44,406 bases of DNA from Desulfobacterales bacterium (GCA_030616475.1 JAUWXF010000012.1:1-44406); one strand, 5' to 3'; counted from the stretch's first letter, positions 16,512 to 25,689 are shown. Notes: generated by a model not told the origin, from the letters alone. Numbers and translations: made by a program.

Positions 16512-17315
16512 ATGAAATTAGACGAGCAGGTTATAACCAGGGCCATCATAGAGCGTTTCACCCAAAAATGGATCGATTATCTGGACCTTGATGTTGCCAT
16601 TGTCGGCGGCGGGCCGGCAGGGTTGGTGGCGGCCTATTACCTGGCCAAAAAAGCAAGGAAGGTCGCCCTTTTTGAGCGCAAGCTGACCATCGGAGGCGGG
16701 ATGTGGGGTGGCGGGATGATGTTCAATGAGATTGTGGTTCAGGATGAAGGGAAAAAGGTTCTTGATGAACTGGGCATTTCCACCTATCCCTTTCAAACAG
16801 GATACTATACGGCGGATGCTGTGGAGGCCACCACGACCTTGGCCTCCAAGGTCTGCCAGGCGGGGACAAGAGTCTTCAACCTCATGTGTGTGGAGGACGT
16901 CATGATCCGGCAGACAGATGGCCCGGAATCGACCCGGGTGGTCGGCTTGGTGATTAACTGGACAGCCGTTGAAATGGCCGAACTGCATGTAGATCCTCTT
17001 ACCGTCCATACCCGCTACACGATTGATGCCACGGGGCATGCCACCGAATTGATGCATATCATAGAGAAAAAGTCCGGTTCAAGGCTCTTGACCCAAACAG
17101 GTAAGGTGGTGGGCGAAAAGTCTCTATGGGCCGAGGTGGCAGAACGTTCAACCCTTGAAAATACCCGTGAGGCATTTCCGGGGGTGTATGTGGCAGGCAT
17201 GGCTGCCAATGCCACGTTTGGCTCTTACCGGATGGGTCCCATCTTCGGAGGGATGCTCCTTTCCGGGAAAAAGGCTGCGGAACTAATTGATCAGCGGTTG
17301 GAAGACAACAGGTAA
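16512..17315 (+). CDS. thi4: Sulfide-type ADP-thiazole synthase (Thi4 family)
   Basis: 267 residues. Makes the thiazole half of thiamine from NAD and glycine. The FAD/NAD-binding motif VGGGPAG is at 31-37, followed by [17 protein letters not shown], and [18 protein letters not shown] at the C-terminus. Where the yeast suicide enzyme has its sulfur-donating cysteine (TCGHD), this protein reads ATGHA, so it should use free sulfide catalytically as archaeal enzymes do (inference), which fits a sulfidic anaerobe. The ATG at 16512 has GAGAGG 7 nt upstream; a TTG eight codons earlier is rejected. Ribose-1,5-bisphosphate isomerase is not linked, supporting the thiamine role. Confidence 0.9.
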   Translation: MKLDEQVITRAIIERFTQKWIDYLDLDVAIVGGGPAGLVAAYYLAKKARKVALFERKLTIGGGMWGGGMMFNEIVVQDEGKKVLDELGISTYPFQTGYYTADAVEATTTLASKVCQAGTRVFNLMCVEDVMIRQTDGPESTRVVGLVINWTAVEMAELHVDPLTVHTRYTIDATGHATELMHIIEKKSGSRLLTQTGKVVGEKSLWAEVAERSTLENTREAFPGVYVAGMAANATFGSYRMGPIFGGMLLSGKKAAELIDQRLEDNR

Positions 17316-17425
17316 TTATGGGTACGTTCCCGGATTCTTAACCGAGACCTCGCACATGACGTGTTGCTTGGATCGAGAAACGGAAAAATCCGAAATCCGA
17401 ATATCGAAATCCGAAACAAATGCAA

Positions 17426-17533
17426 ATGACCGAAACTCGAAACTCGAAACAATATGATTTAGAAGACCGTACCCTTGCATTCGCCAAAAAGGCGAGAGCC
17501 TTCGTAAAAAAATTGCGCAAAACCAGTGAATAG
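17426..17533 (+). pseudogene. Truncated four-helix bundle (S23) gene
   Basis: An ATG-initiated 35-codon frame ending in TAG. Residues 9-27 read QYDLEDRTLAFAKKARAFV, the canonical N-terminus of S23/four-helix-bundle proteins (YDLEERTLxFAKRVR). The family needs about 115-125 residues, so three helices are missing after KKLRKTSE. The first codons (ATGACCGAAACT) recur in the gene-less F copies 3 and 4 (copy 4 with one mismatch). Confidence 0.75.
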
Positions 17534-17599
17534 CGTTTTGAACATTTGATATTCGAATTTGTTTGCGGCTTACGCCTTGAAAACAGTACGAGTTTCGAC

Positions 17600-17666
17600 C
17601 TGCCCGCCATTGCCAGAGATGCCAGCACATAAGCTGAATGCTGTCTCAGGCGTTGGCAGGCGGGTA
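17600..17666 (+). repeat. P unit with 40-bp core
   Basis: Left arm CCTGCCCGCCATTGCC (17600-17615), core 17616-17655 (40 bp), right arm GGCAGGCGGGT (17656-17666). The core is nearly the same as the first core of the 2.9-kb locus (36 of 40 positions). Confidence 0.88.
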
Positions 17667-17755
17667 TTCGGATTTCGAATTTATTGAGAGTCCGCCGCAA
17701 GCGGATAAGAATCTGGGAATGCTCCCGTTGATGACTATGGCTGGGGGGAAAGATC

Positions 17756-18862
17756 ATGAAGAGTGCTGTCTACTTTGCGGACCTTAGGACCAAGGCGAGT
17801 GAGAGTCTTGTGGACAAGGTCAAGCGCCTGCTCGAGGCAGTGGACCTGACAGTTAGGATCAAGGAAAGGGCCTTGGTGGCCGTGAAGCTCCATTTTGGGG
17901 AGGCAGGAAACACAGCCTACGTGCGACCTGTTTTTGTCCGCAAGATAGTGGATATAATAAAGGAAATCGGAGGTTGTCCCTTCTTGACCGATGCCAATAC
18001 CCTGTACGTTGGGAGTCGGAGTGACTCGGTTGCCCATCTGACGACCGCCATTCGCAATGGGTTCACCTCCGCTGTGGTGGGTGCACCCCTGATCATTGCT
18101 GATGGGCTTCGGGGTGGCAATGAGACAGCTGTGACTGTAAACTTGAAACGGTTTAAGAGGGTCTATATTGGCTCTGAGATTGTCGGCGCCGACGGTATCG
18201 TGAGTGTGGCCCATTTTAAAGGCCATGAGCTTTCAGGCTTTGGGGGCACAATCAAGAATCTTGGGATGGGGTGTGCGTCTCGAAAGGGAAAACTGGCCCA
18301 GCATTCCACAGTCTCCCCCAAGGTGACCAGGAAGAAGTGCGAAGGCTGCGGGGAATGTGTGAACTACTGTGCCCAGGAGGCCATTTCCCTAATTGATGAG
18401 AAGGCGAAGGTCGACCGCAAGAAGTGTGTGGGGTGCGGGGAGTGCATTATTATCTGTCCGAATCAAGCCATCCAGATTCAGTGGGACCAGGCGATCCCTG
18501 TGTTTTTGGAAAACATGGTGGAATATACGGCTGGTGTGTTGAAAGGAAAAAGAGACTCGGCCACCTTTCTTAACTTCATCACCCAGGTGTCCCCTGCCTG
18601 CGACTGCTATGGCCATAACGATGCCCCCATTGTACCCGACATCGGTATCGTGGCCTCAACCGATCCGGTGGCTATTGACCAGGCCGCGGCCGACCTGGTC
18701 AATAATGCAGAGGGACTGAAAAGCTCTTGTCTTACGAAAAACTTCAAGCCCGGGGAGGACAAGTTCCGGGCAATCTATCCGAACATTGACTGGGAAATCC
18801 AGCTAGAATATGCACAAGCAATCGGGCTGGGAACCAGGGCCTATGATCTCGTTAGAATTTAG
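17756..18862 (+). CDS. DUF362 protein with two [4Fe-4S] clusters
   Basis: 368 residues. The N-terminal two-thirds is a DUF362 fold (VAVKLHFGE, GADGIVSVAHFKGHELSGFGG); a bacterial-ferredoxin insert (about 193-240) has CEGCGECVNYC and CVGCGECIIICP, each closed by a later Cys/Pro, enough for two 4Fe-4S clusters. C-terminal DUF362 continues with DIGIVASTDPVAIDQAAADL. Such proteins are common in anaerobes and probably carry electrons or assemble cofactors; the substrate is unknown. GGGGGGAAAG precedes the ATG. The stop TAG is the first base triplet of a TAGTCATTGG heptamer array. Confidence 0.88.
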   Translation: MKSAVYFADLRTKASESLVDKVKRLLEAVDLTVRIKERALVAVKLHFGEAGNTAYVRPVFVRKIVDIIKEIGGCPFLTDANTLYVGSRSDSVAHLTTAIRNGFTSAVVGAPLIIADGLRGGNETAVTVNLKRFKRVYIGSEIVGADGIVSVAHFKGHELSGFGGTIKNLGMGCASRKGKLAQHSTVSPKVTRKKCEGCGECVNYCAQEAISLIDEKAKVDRKKCVGCGECIIICPNQAIQIQWDQAIPVFLENMVEYTAGVLKGKRDSATFLNFITQVSPACDCYGHNDAPIVPDIGIVASTDPVAIDQAAADLVNNAEGLKSSCLTKNFKPGEDKFRAIYPNIDWEIQLEYAQAIGLGTRAYDLVRI

Positions 18863-19041
18863 TCATTGGTCACTGGTCACTGGTCATTGGTTTGTCCACC
18901 AGATCTGAGAAACACTTTTCATTCCTTGGACTTAGCTCCACATGCATACGCAGTTGGAATACGGGAACAATGGAATGCTGGCCGGTCCTTGTCTTTCATG
19001 CTACTAATGACTAATGACTAATGACCAATGACCAATGACTA
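18860..19041. repeat. Inverted heptamer arms between two convergent stop codons
   Basis: The left arm starts with the DUF362 stop (TAGTCATTGGTCACTGG...) and the right arm, read on the minus strand, starts with the dut stop (TAGTCATTGGTCATTGG...). Both genes therefore end in the same TTTAGTCATTGGTCA context, as mirror images 180 bp apart. The transcript from either side could fold the arms into a long hairpin. Confidence 0.85.
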
Positions 19042-19494
19042 AACCCCCGTATGCCCAAAGCCACCCGCATTCCGCTCTGTTTCTTCAAGGGCATCCACAA
19101 CTTCCAATTGTGCTTGATAGACCTTCTGGATAACCATCTGGGCGATCCTGTCACCGCGGCGGACGGTATACGGCCTTTTCCCCAGATTGATGAGCGCAAC
19201 CTTTACCTCACCCCTGTAGTCAGCATCAATGGTTCCCGGAGAGTTTATGATACCGATGCCGTGCTTAGAAGCAAGGCCACTTCGAGGACGAATCTGTGCC
19301 TCAAAGCCTGGAGGAAGAGCGATAGCGATCCCTGTGGGAATCACCATTATGGAACCTGCATGGAGCACCTGATCCTCTTTGACAGCAGCACAGAGATCCA
19401 TCCCAGAGCATTGCGGGGTCATGTAGCGGGGCAGGGGGATATCTGAATCGTGTTCCGGGTGAAGGCGACGGATCTTGATTTTGGGCTGGGTCAT
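19039..19494 (-). CDS. dut: dUTP diphosphatase
   Basis: 151 residues. Hydrolyses dUTP to dUMP and keeps uracil out of DNA. All trimeric dUTPase motifs are seen: GMDLCA (I), PRSGLA (II), [13 protein letters not shown] (III), [10 protein letters not shown] (IV) and a Gly-rich NAGGFGHTG (V), in which RGxGGFGSTG is slightly altered. The ATG at 19494 matches the family N-terminus ([11 protein letters not shown]); the frame extends 16 codons to a TTG without support. It is the last gene of the tRNA-Gly to dut run. Confidence 0.95.
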   Translation of the reverse strand: MTQPKIKIRRLHPEHDSDIPLPRYMTPQCSGMDLCAAVKEDQVLHAGSIMVIPTGIAIALPPGFEAQIRPRSGLASKHGIGIINSPGTIDADYRGEVKVALINLGKRPYTVRRGDRIAQMVIQKVYQAQLEVVDALEETERNAGGFGHTGV

Positions 19495-19548
19495 TGGGCG
19501 CTGTTCATGTACCTGCTCAATATCTTTGTACAGGTAGGCCAACGAGAG

Positions 19549-19699
19549 TGAGCTAAAGTGAGCTAAAGTGCCTAAAGTGAGCTAAAGTTAAGGACTTGAA
19601 GAAGCTTTTTTAGATTGGTTTTGTTCCTTCAACTTTAGGCACTTTAGTTCACTTTAGGCACTTTAGGCACTTGTCTCAATTCACTTTAGGCACTTGCAT
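19549..19699. repeat. Inverted decamer repeat arms (GTGAGCTAAA / CACTTTAGGC)
   Basis: Left arm 19549-19590 (GAGCTAAAGT, GCCTAAAGT) and right arm 19629-19699 (ACTTTAGGCACTTTAGTTC...) are reverse complements of each other in unit sequence. They fill the space between the M16 peptidase stop and dut. Confidence 0.85.
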
Positions 19700-19703
19700 T
19701 TTG

Positions 19704-20969
19704 CTATAAGCTCAAAATCTCCTCGTAGGACACCTTTTCATCGATTGGCCCAAGGAGGGCCATAGACACGGCCTTGTCTTGGAAAGTGTCTTGTGCCAGT
19801 CTCAATATGTCTTCGGCGGCAACTTTTTCGATGTTATCTACCAGTTCTTCTAAGGGGATATGACGGCCAAAATTGATCTCGTTGTGAGCAAGACGAGTCA
19901 TCTGGTAATCAGTGCTTTCAGCAGCAAGGTACAGACCCCCCTTCAAGTGTTCTTTGGCGTTTCTGAGTTCAGAACCGTTGACCGGTTTTTCCTTGAGCCG
20001 CTTCATCTCGTTGATGATGAGACGAAGAACCTTCTGAGTGTTCGATTTGTCTACCCCCACGTAAACACCTAACAGTCCGGTGTCACAATACGAGGAGACA
20101 AAGGAGTAGATCGAATAGGCGAGGCCCTGGCGTTCCCGGATTTCCTGAAATAGCCGGGAACTCATGTTGCCACCAAGGACGACATTCAGAAGGATACAGG
20201 CATGTCGCCGTGGATCCGTGGTGTGGACACCTTCGGTTCCAAGACAAATATGGACCTGCTCCAGATCCTTGGGATGAGCGGTCGCCACCCAATCCATGGT
20301 CTGTTTGTTGCGCTCCGGGAAGTCATTCCCTTTCCGAACCACTTCAAAGGCCCGAGCTATCGATTCTACAAATGATGGCTGCTCCAGGTTTCCGGCTGCT
20401 GCAATTACGATCCGTTCAGGTTGATACGCTCGGCTGAAATATTCCTTTATGGTATTGGAATCGAACCTTATCACGGTCTCGGGGGTTCCGAGTATGGAAC
20501 GTCCTAAGGGATGGCTTCCCCAAACAGCTTGGGCCAACAGGACATGGATGCGCTCATCCGGTGTGTCCTCTAACATTTTTATTTCCTGAAGAATCACCTG
20601 GCGTTCTCGTTCTACCTCACCGGGATCAAAGACAGAGTTCAAAAAAATGTCAGACAAAAGGTCCACCATCGTATCCACATGGGTGTCCATAACCTTGGCA
20701 TAGTAACAGGTGTTCTCTTTGCTGGTGAAGGCGTTACATTGACCGCCGATGGCGTCAAACTCTTTGGCGATTTGAAGGGCGGTCCGTCTTTCGGTCCCTT
20801 TGAAGATCATGTGCTCGATGAAGTGGGAAAGCCCTCCCTCTTCAGCTTTTTCGTCACGGGCGCCTACGTTGACCCATACCCCCATTGCAACCGACCGAGC
20901 TTGAGGCACCTGTTTGGTAACGATTCTAATGCTATTGTCCAGGACCGTTTTGTTAAAATCGTGCGGCAT
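19704..20969 (-). CDS. M16 family zinc peptidase
   Basis: 421 residues from the ATG at 20969. The inverse zinc motif HFIEH (His49, Glu52, His53) is followed about 75 residues on by the third ligand region ([14 protein letters not shown]), then the second, inactive M16 half ([25 protein letters not shown]). This is the YmxG/mitochondrial-processing-peptidase-like form commonly next to pnp; its substrate in bacteria is unclear. The start overlaps pnp by 17 nt; GGAG lies 10 nt upstream. An ATG at 20978 and the frame beyond are alternatives. Confidence 0.92.
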   Translation of the reverse strand: MPHDFNKTVLDNSIRIVTKQVPQARSVAMGVWVNVGARDEKAEEGGLSHFIEHMIFKGTERRTALQIAKEFDAIGGQCNAFTSKENTCYYAKVMDTHVDTMVDLLSDIFLNSVFDPGEVERERQVILQEIKMLEDTPDERIHVLLAQAVWGSHPLGRSILGTPETVIRFDSNTIKEYFSRAYQPERIVIAAAGNLEQPSFVESIARAFEVVRKGNDFPERNKQTMDWVATAHPKDLEQVHICLGTEGVHTTDPRRHACILLNVVLGGNMSSRLFQEIRERQGLAYSIYSFVSSYCDTGLLGVYVGVDKSNTQKVLRLIINEMKRLKEKPVNGSELRNAKEHLKGGLYLAAESTDYQMTRLAHNEINFGRHIPLEELVDNIEKVAAEDILRLAQDTFQDKAVSMALLGPIDEKVSYEEILSL

Positions 20970-23055
20970 GTTGTTCATACTCCATAGCAGCCTTTCGGCT
21001 GAGGCGAATTTTGCCGTCACGATCTACTTCAAGAACCTTGACCATGACTTTGTCGCCCTCCTTCAAAATATCACTTACTTTATTGACGCGCCTTGAATCG
21101 AGCTGCGAGATATGCACCAGTCCGTCGGTTCCCGGAAAGATCTCCACAAAGGCACCAAAGTCCATGATCTTGCGAACAGTCCCCTCATAGATGGCCCCAA
21201 CCTCAGCCTCTTGAACAATATCCCGGACCATCTTGAGGGCCTTTTCCCCCGATTCCTTATCAACACTAAGGATCTTGACAAGACCGGAATCCTCTATATC
21301 GATCCGGGAGTCCGTTTCCGTCTGTATAGCCCGGATCACTTTGCCCCCGGGGCCGATGACATCCCGTATCTTGTCGGGATTGATATGCAAGGACAGGATC
21401 TTGGGCGCATAAGGGGAGATTTCCTGCCTCGGCTCTTTGATGGTTTCTTCCATCTTGTCCAGGATAAAAAGACGGCCCTTGCGTGCTTGGTCGAGTGCCT
21501 TTTGCATGATCGGCTTGGACAGGCCTTCAATCTTGATATCCATCTGAAGGGCGGTGATCCCCTCGCGCGTGCCGGCCACTTTGAAGTCCATATCTCCCAT
21601 GTGGTCTTCATCGCCCAGGATGTCAGACAGTATTAGCACGTTGTCCCCTTCCTTTACGAGCCCCATTGCAATCCCTGACACGGGGGCGCTGACTGGAACA
21701 CCGGCATCCATCAGGGCAAGGCTACTGGCACACACGGTGGCCATAGAAGAAGAGCCGTTCGATTCCAAAATCTCCGATACAACGCGGATCGTGTAGTCAA
21801 AAGTATCCCGGTCCGGCAAGACCTTTCCCACAGCGCGAGTGGAAAGCCCACCGTGCCCGATTTCCCGCCGGCCTGGGCTTCCGAATCGTTTTGCTTCTCC
21901 AACGGAGAAGGGGGGAAAGTTGTAATGAAGCATGAAGGGCACGAAGATATTCCCTTCTAAGGTTTCAACCCGCTGCTCATCGCCGGTGGAACCAAGGGTC
22001 ACAACGGAAAGGGCCTGGGTTTCGCCACGCCTAAAAAGGGCTGAGCCATGGGTCCGGGGTAACACTCCCACCTCACAGGTGATCGGGCGAACCTCGTCGA
22101 ACTTACGGCCATCTATGCGACGGCCTTCTGTCATGGCGAGGTTGCGCATGATATGGCGCTCAATGGCGTGAAACACCTCATAGACCTGTTGCTCGCGATC
22201 GGCATAGCGATCTCCAATGGCCGCCGCCACATCGGCTTTCACACCCTTCAGTGTGTCACAGCGTTTGAGCTTTTCAGGAACCTGTATTGCTTCCTTGATC
22301 CTCTCGGCAGCCAGGGCTTCCACCTCTTTGGCCAGGGCCTCGTCTATTTCACTCACAGGAGCGGGGCGCTTTGGTAGGCCAACAGCCTCCTTGAGTTTGA
22401 CCTGTAGGTCAATAATTGGTTGTAAGGCTCTGTGGCCAAAAAAGATCGCTTCCAGCATATCCTCCTCTTTGACAAAGAGACCTCCTCCATCTACCATGAC
22501 CACAGCCTCTTTGCTCCCCACAACGGTCAGATTGATATCGCTGTTTTTCAGTTCTTCATGGGTGGGGTTCACTCTGAAATGACCATTTATGCGACCCACA
22601 CGCACGCAGGCGATCGGTCCGGCAAACGGGATGTCAGACACCTCCAGGGCTGCCGAGGCGCCTGTGACGGCTAATATATCGGGATCATTTTCTTTATCAA
22701 CAGAGAGCACTGTGGCGACACATTGTGTCTCATATCTATAGTTTTTCGGGAAAAGAGGCCTGATCGGCCGATCTATGATCCGTGCAGTGAGCGTCTCCTT
22801 TTCGCTTGGCCGCCCGATTTCTCTACGAAAGTAGTTACCGGGAATCCTGCCGGCCGCATATCCTTTTTCCTGATATTCGACTGTCAAAGGGACAAAATCT
22901 ATCCCTTCCCGGATTTCATACGTAGAAACAGCGGTCACCAAAACCATGGTCTCCCCATACCGGACCATGACAGCGCCATTGGCCTGTCGTGCCATCTTTC
23001 CTGTTTCTATACTAAACGTACGATCACCCACCTTTGCGTTAAAAGCTACTTCCAT
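20953..23055 (-). CDS. pnp: Polyribonucleotide nucleotidyltransferase (PNPase)
   Basis: 700 residues. Phosphorolytic 3'-5' exoribonuclease. Two RNase PH domains (N-terminal [16 protein letters not shown]; second with [18 protein letters not shown] and the [24 protein letters not shown] active-site stretch), then KH ([16 protein letters not shown]) and S1 ([21 protein letters not shown]). Full length, with GAGGAG before the ATG. It follows rpsO, the standard rpsO-pnp order, but with 322 nt of repeats between them. Confidence 0.97.
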   Translation of the reverse strand: MEVAFNAKVGDRTFSIETGKMARQANGAVMVRYGETMVLVTAVSTYEIREGIDFVPLTVEYQEKGYAAGRIPGNYFRREIGRPSEKETLTARIIDRPIRPLFPKNYRYETQCVATVLSVDKENDPDILAVTGASAALEVSDIPFAGPIACVRVGRINGHFRVNPTHEELKNSDINLTVVGSKEAVVMVDGGGLFVKEEDMLEAIFFGHRALQPIIDLQVKLKEAVGLPKRPAPVSEIDEALAKEVEALAAERIKEAIQVPEKLKRCDTLKGVKADVAAAIGDRYADREQQVYEVFHAIERHIMRNLAMTEGRRIDGRKFDEVRPITCEVGVLPRTHGSALFRRGETQALSVVTLGSTGDEQRVETLEGNIFVPFMLHYNFPPFSVGEAKRFGSPGRREIGHGGLSTRAVGKVLPDRDTFDYTIRVVSEILESNGSSSMATVCASSLALMDAGVPVSAPVSGIAMGLVKEGDNVLILSDILGDEDHMGDMDFKVAGTREGITALQMDIKIEGLSKPIMQKALDQARKGRLFILDKMEETIKEPRQEISPYAPKILSLHINPDKIRDVIGPGGKVIRAIQTETDSRIDIEDSGLVKILSVDKESGEKALKMVRDIVQEAEVGAIYEGTVRKIMDFGAFVEIFPGTDGLVHISQLDSRRVNKVSDILKEGDKVMVKVLEVDRDGKIRLSRKAAMEYEQHAARF

Positions 23056-23377
23056 TTTTGTTCTCCTCGGAATTCGTTATTCGTTATCTGTTATTCGTTA
23101 TCTGGAAACCGATTGTCGATTGTCGATTGTCGATTGTCGATTGTCGATTGTTGATTGTCGATTGTTGATTTGTTTTAATGCCTATTGACTCAGTTGCCAA
23201 GGATATTTTGTAACTGGTTGATTTTTCAGTATGATGTGGACTTCCAGGCAGATTTTCTTGATCATACATAATGCCTTATCAGACAAAGGGTTTTGTGATT
23301 TTGTTGGCAGCTAAATCAATAAGCATTTGTTTTATTCAATCGTCAATCATCAATCATCAATCCAAAGATTCACGAGA
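23056..23377. repeat. Heptamer arrays between rpsO and pnp
   Basis: ATTCGTTATC units (23071-23104), a GATTGTC array with about eight units (23111-23170), then about 165 nt without recognised features, and an opposite-strand CAATCGTCAATCATCAATC array (23337-23362) just before the rpsO stop. The two CAATC/GATTG arrays form inverted arms. Confidence 0.8.
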
Positions 23378-23647
23378 CTATTTTCGAAGACCCAGGGCCT
23401 TAATAACCGCCCGGTAACGCCTAACGTCCTTGTCCTTCAGGTAATTCAGCAACCTGCGCCGCTGGCCGACCACTTTTAGCAAGCCCCTTCTCGAATGATG
23501 ATCTTTTCGGTGGATCTTGAAATGCTCGTTTAGTTGGCTGATGCGCTGAGTTAGAAGGGCGATCTGGATCTCTGGCGATCCCGTATCTGTTTCGTGGAGT
23601 TTGAACCGATCAATCACTGCCTTTTTTTCCTCTACTGCTAAAGCCAC
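23378..23647 (-). CDS. rpsO: 30S ribosomal protein S15
   Basis: 89 residues, full length. [21 protein letters not shown] and [22 protein letters not shown] are the rRNA-binding hallmarks. The start is GTG (23647), with GGAGGT 7 nt upstream. Confidence 0.97.
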   Translation of the reverse strand: MALAVEEKKAVIDRFKLHETDTGSPEIQIALLTQRISQLNEHFKIHRKDHHSRRGLLKVVGQRRRLLNYLKDKDVRRYRAVIKALGLRK

Positions 23648-23668
23648 CTTTAGGACCTCCTCTTTTGG

Positions 23669-23938
23669 ATTGATGATTGACGATTGATGATTGACGATTT
23701 GGGATTTGGGATTTTCCCTGGCCCAGACCTGGTTTTCAAGGGCTACAGCTTATTTCGCGGATGTCGCGCCCCTGGCCCAGACCCTGGCCCAGACCGGGTT
23801 TTTCTCTCCAGGCCATTCTCCAGCTTCTGTCGCGCCCCTGACCCAGACCGGGATGACAGGGATGACACATCCGTCCAAGGCTGTCGCGCCAGGGCGGGCA
23901 GGGCGGGCAATCGACAATCTTCAATCGACAATCGACAA
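23669..23938. repeat. Heptamer arms enclosing the U array, between truB and rpsO
   Basis: Left: TTGATGATTGACGATT units and GGATTTGGGATTTGGG (23669-23715). Centre: the three-core U array. Right: CAATCGACAATCTTCAATCGAC units (23909-23938), running into the truB stop. The last four residues of TruB (SIVD) are encoded by this right arm. Confidence 0.85.
23716..23908 (+). repeat. U array with three 30-bp cores (CRISPR-like)
   Basis: Left arm 23716-23732; core 23733-23762; joint GTCGCGCC + CCTGGCCCAGAC + CCTGGCCCAGACCGGG (23763-23798, 12 bp duplicated); core 23799-23828; joint GTCGCGCC + CCTGACCCAGACCGGG (23829-23852, 24 bp); core 23853-23882; right arm GTCGCGCCAGGGCGGGC (23883-23899) with its last 9 bp repeated to 23908. 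All three cores are exactly 30 bp and differ. It is not called a CRISPR because the full repeat is only 24 bp, imperfectly kept, occurs also as dispersed single units, and has no cas genes. Confidence 0.9.
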
Positions 23939-24898
23939 TGGAAACACACAAACATATGGATACACACCATTCTTTTTGCTTGAGCTTAAGACAGCAACGA
24001 GGTTGCCGCGGGCATCGGTTACCTTTATCCACCCAATTAGAGAGTCTGAATCGCACCATGCCGGAACGGTTATCCGGTGGCTGTCTAACGGGGTCCACGG
24101 ACAAGTCCGCGGAAGGCGGACCGCTGCAACTTCAACGTGTGTCACTGGATGGCCATGTTGTATCTTTTGTACAAGCTCATCATTGGCTGAAATGCCAGGC
24201 ATTCCCCTCAAGGCAACGCTCATCGGTATTAGGTGGTTTGAGATTTTCCCGGTTGCAGCATCCCTCTCCAAGGCATTCAAAGATACAGCTTCGTCCAGGG
24301 TGAATCTGCCACTTTCGGTTCGACACAACCCGGTTAAATGCGCGCCACACCCCAGGGCGTCACCGATATCAGCGCACAATGTACGAACATAGGTGCCAGC
24401 ACTGCAGCACACCTCAAAACGGACATGGGGCAGGCTGATGTCAAGTATTTCAAGGCCATAGATGGAAATACGTCTGGGCGGTTTTTGTACGAAAGTCCCG
24501 CGCCGGGCTAACCTGTAAAGCGGCACCCCGCGGTGTTTGAGGGCAGAATACGCGGGGGGATTCTGGTGTTTCACATCTAGGAAGCTAAGGAAGACCCTGC
24601 GCACGTCCTGATCTGTGACTCTCAAGTCGGGTTCCGTTGAAACAACCCGGCCTGTGAGATCCTGGGTGTCGGTTCGAATGCCAAGCCTCATGACTCCTTC
24701 ATATCGCTTTTTCCCATACGTAAGAAACTGCGCAAGGCGCGTGGCCTTATTTATACAGCAGACGAGCACACCGGTGGCAAATGGGTCGAGAGTGCCGGTG
24801 TGGCCCACCTTCTTGACTTTCAAGATCCTCTTTACCTGTGTGACCACCTGGGCAGATGTCATATCTGGCGGTTTGTCTACAACGATGATCCCGTTCAT
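23921..24898 (-). CDS. truB: tRNA pseudouridine-55 synthase
   Basis: 325 residues. Isomerises U55 in the T loop of tRNAs. The start MNGIIVVDKPPDMTSAQVV is the family N-terminus; GHTGTLDPFATGVL carries the catalytic Asp; AGTYVRTLCADIG is also typical. The ATG at 24898 follows AAGGGAAAG; the frame runs 42 codons further upstream through element E4 and is rejected. The C-terminal end (PLSIVD) is repeat-encoded, so the ancestral end was probably slightly shorter or different. Confidence 0.95.
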   Translation of the reverse strand: MNGIIVVDKPPDMTSAQVVTQVKRILKVKKVGHTGTLDPFATGVLVCCINKATRLAQFLTYGKKRYEGVMRLGIRTDTQDLTGRVVSTEPDLRVTDQDVRRVFLSFLDVKHQNPPAYSALKHRGVPLYRLARRGTFVQKPPRRISIYGLEILDISLPHVRFEVCCSAGTYVRTLCADIGDALGCGAHLTGLCRTESGRFTLDEAVSLNALERDAATGKISNHLIPMSVALRGMPGISANDELVQKIQHGHPVTHVEVAAVRLPRTCPWTPLDSHRITVPAWCDSDSLIGWIKVTDARGNLVAVLSSSKKNGVYPYVCVFPLSIVD

Positions 24899-24909
24899 CT
24901 TTCCCTTAT

Positions 24910-25059
24910 GTCTCGAAATTTCTACAACCCGTTGAACTGCAATAGCGAGCGCATTCCCCTTAAAGGGTCGAAGTGCCTTTAGTTTACTTCCACCATTTGG
25001 TCCACCACTCCAGTACTCCATCACTCCAGCACTCCAATTGGTGCGAAGCCCCTAGGTTC
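24910..25059 (+). repeat. E element, copy 4
   Basis: Starts GTCTCGAAATTTCTACAA 11 nt from the truB start and ends CCAATTG, GGTGCGAAGCCCC, TAGGTTC at 25059, inside the rbfA stop. The middle holds CACTCCAGTACTCCATCACTCC nonamers. It fills exactly the rbfA-truB space. Confidence 0.78.
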
Positions 25060-25402
25060 CATCACGTATTGTCTTTAGGACCTTATTTATCCTGGTCGCC
25101 CGATCAAAAGATTCGTCATAAAGGAACTCGAGCTCCGGCATGTGTCTGAGTTCGAGGCGACGGCTTAGTTTCCGCCTGAGATATCCTGCGGCGCTCTTGA
25201 AGCCAGCGAGGGCACTTAACTTGCGTTCTTCTCCTTCGGCAACGCTGAAATAGATCCTGGCCGAACGGAGATCGTCGGTCATGCTTACACGCATGATTGT
25301 GACAAGATCCAAACGGGGGTCCCTAATCTCTTTCTGCAGGAGATCGGATAATTCCTTTTGTACCTGGCCTCCTACTCTGTCGGCTCGCTTGAAGTGGATC
25401 AC
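25052..25402 (-). CDS. rbfA: Ribosome-binding factor A
   Basis: 116 residues, KH-like fold; assists 16S rRNA 5'-end maturation. RADRVGGQVQKELSDLLQ, DPRL, VTIMRVSMTDDLRSARIYFSV and RHMPELEFLYDESFDRATRI are family signatures. The GTG start (25402) overlaps the DUF503 stop as GTGA. The TAG stop is provided by the right end of element E4. Confidence 0.95.
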   Translation of the reverse strand: MIHFKRADRVGGQVQKELSDLLQKEIRDPRLDLVTIMRVSMTDDLRSARIYFSVAEGEERKLSALAGFKSAAGYLRRKLSRRLELRHMPELEFLYDESFDRATRINKVLKTIRDGT

Positions 25403-25686
25403 AGGCTGATGATCTCCATTTCAGAATCGATGATTTCAGCCACTTGCATGGCTTCAACAAAGTTTAGGGCCTTGTCTAACTTTGAATTGATCCGTCGGCG
25501 ATCATTCCCTACAAAAGCCAGGCCTATTTCTGCACGCTGGTGGCTGTCATTGGCGCCAACTTCGGCCACTGACGCATTGAAGGTGTTTTGAAGACGGGTG
25601 ATCACACCCTTTACGATCCTGCGTTTGCCTTTTAATGAGGTGTTTCCAGGAATCCTCAAAACGATTGTGCCGATTCCGACAATCAT
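25399..25686 (-). CDS. DUF503 family protein (YlxP-like)
   Basis: 95 residues. The N-terminus MIVGIGTIVLRIPGNTSLKGKR and the central NVSVAEV-type segment (NASVAEVGANDSHQRAEIGLAFV) match DUF503, found between infB and rbfA in many bacteria; a ribosome-assembly role is suspected from position only. Overlaps rbfA by 4 nt. Confidence 0.88.
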   Translation of the reverse strand: MIVGIGTIVLRIPGNTSLKGKRRIVKGVITRLQNTFNASVAEVGANDSHQRAEIGLAFVGNDRRRINSKLDKALNFVEAMQVAEIIDSEMEIISL

Positions 25687-25689
25687 TGT

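Larger units (their letters stand above)
17380..17690. repeat. F element copy 1, carrying a broken S23 gene and a P unit
   Basis: Starts with the F-type words CCGAAATCCGAATATCGAAATCC, continues through a truncated S23 gene, then TTTGAACATTTGATATTCGAA and GAGTTTCGA/TTCGGATTTCGAATTT. A P unit (17600-17666) splits the last word. It fills most of the 440-nt space between thi4 and the DUF362 gene; the rest, up to 17755, has no recognised feature. Confidence 0.7.

Noticed and set aside
22946-23188. Frame with repeated SIVDCRL motifs
   Set aside because: Translation of the GATTGTC heptamer array and antisense pnp; no ribosome-binding site.
23716-23908. Annotating the three-core U array as a CRISPR
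   Set aside because: Only two internal joints, one with a 12-bp duplication, a 24-bp repeat, additional dispersed single units and no cas genes. Listed as a repeat with CRISPR-like form.
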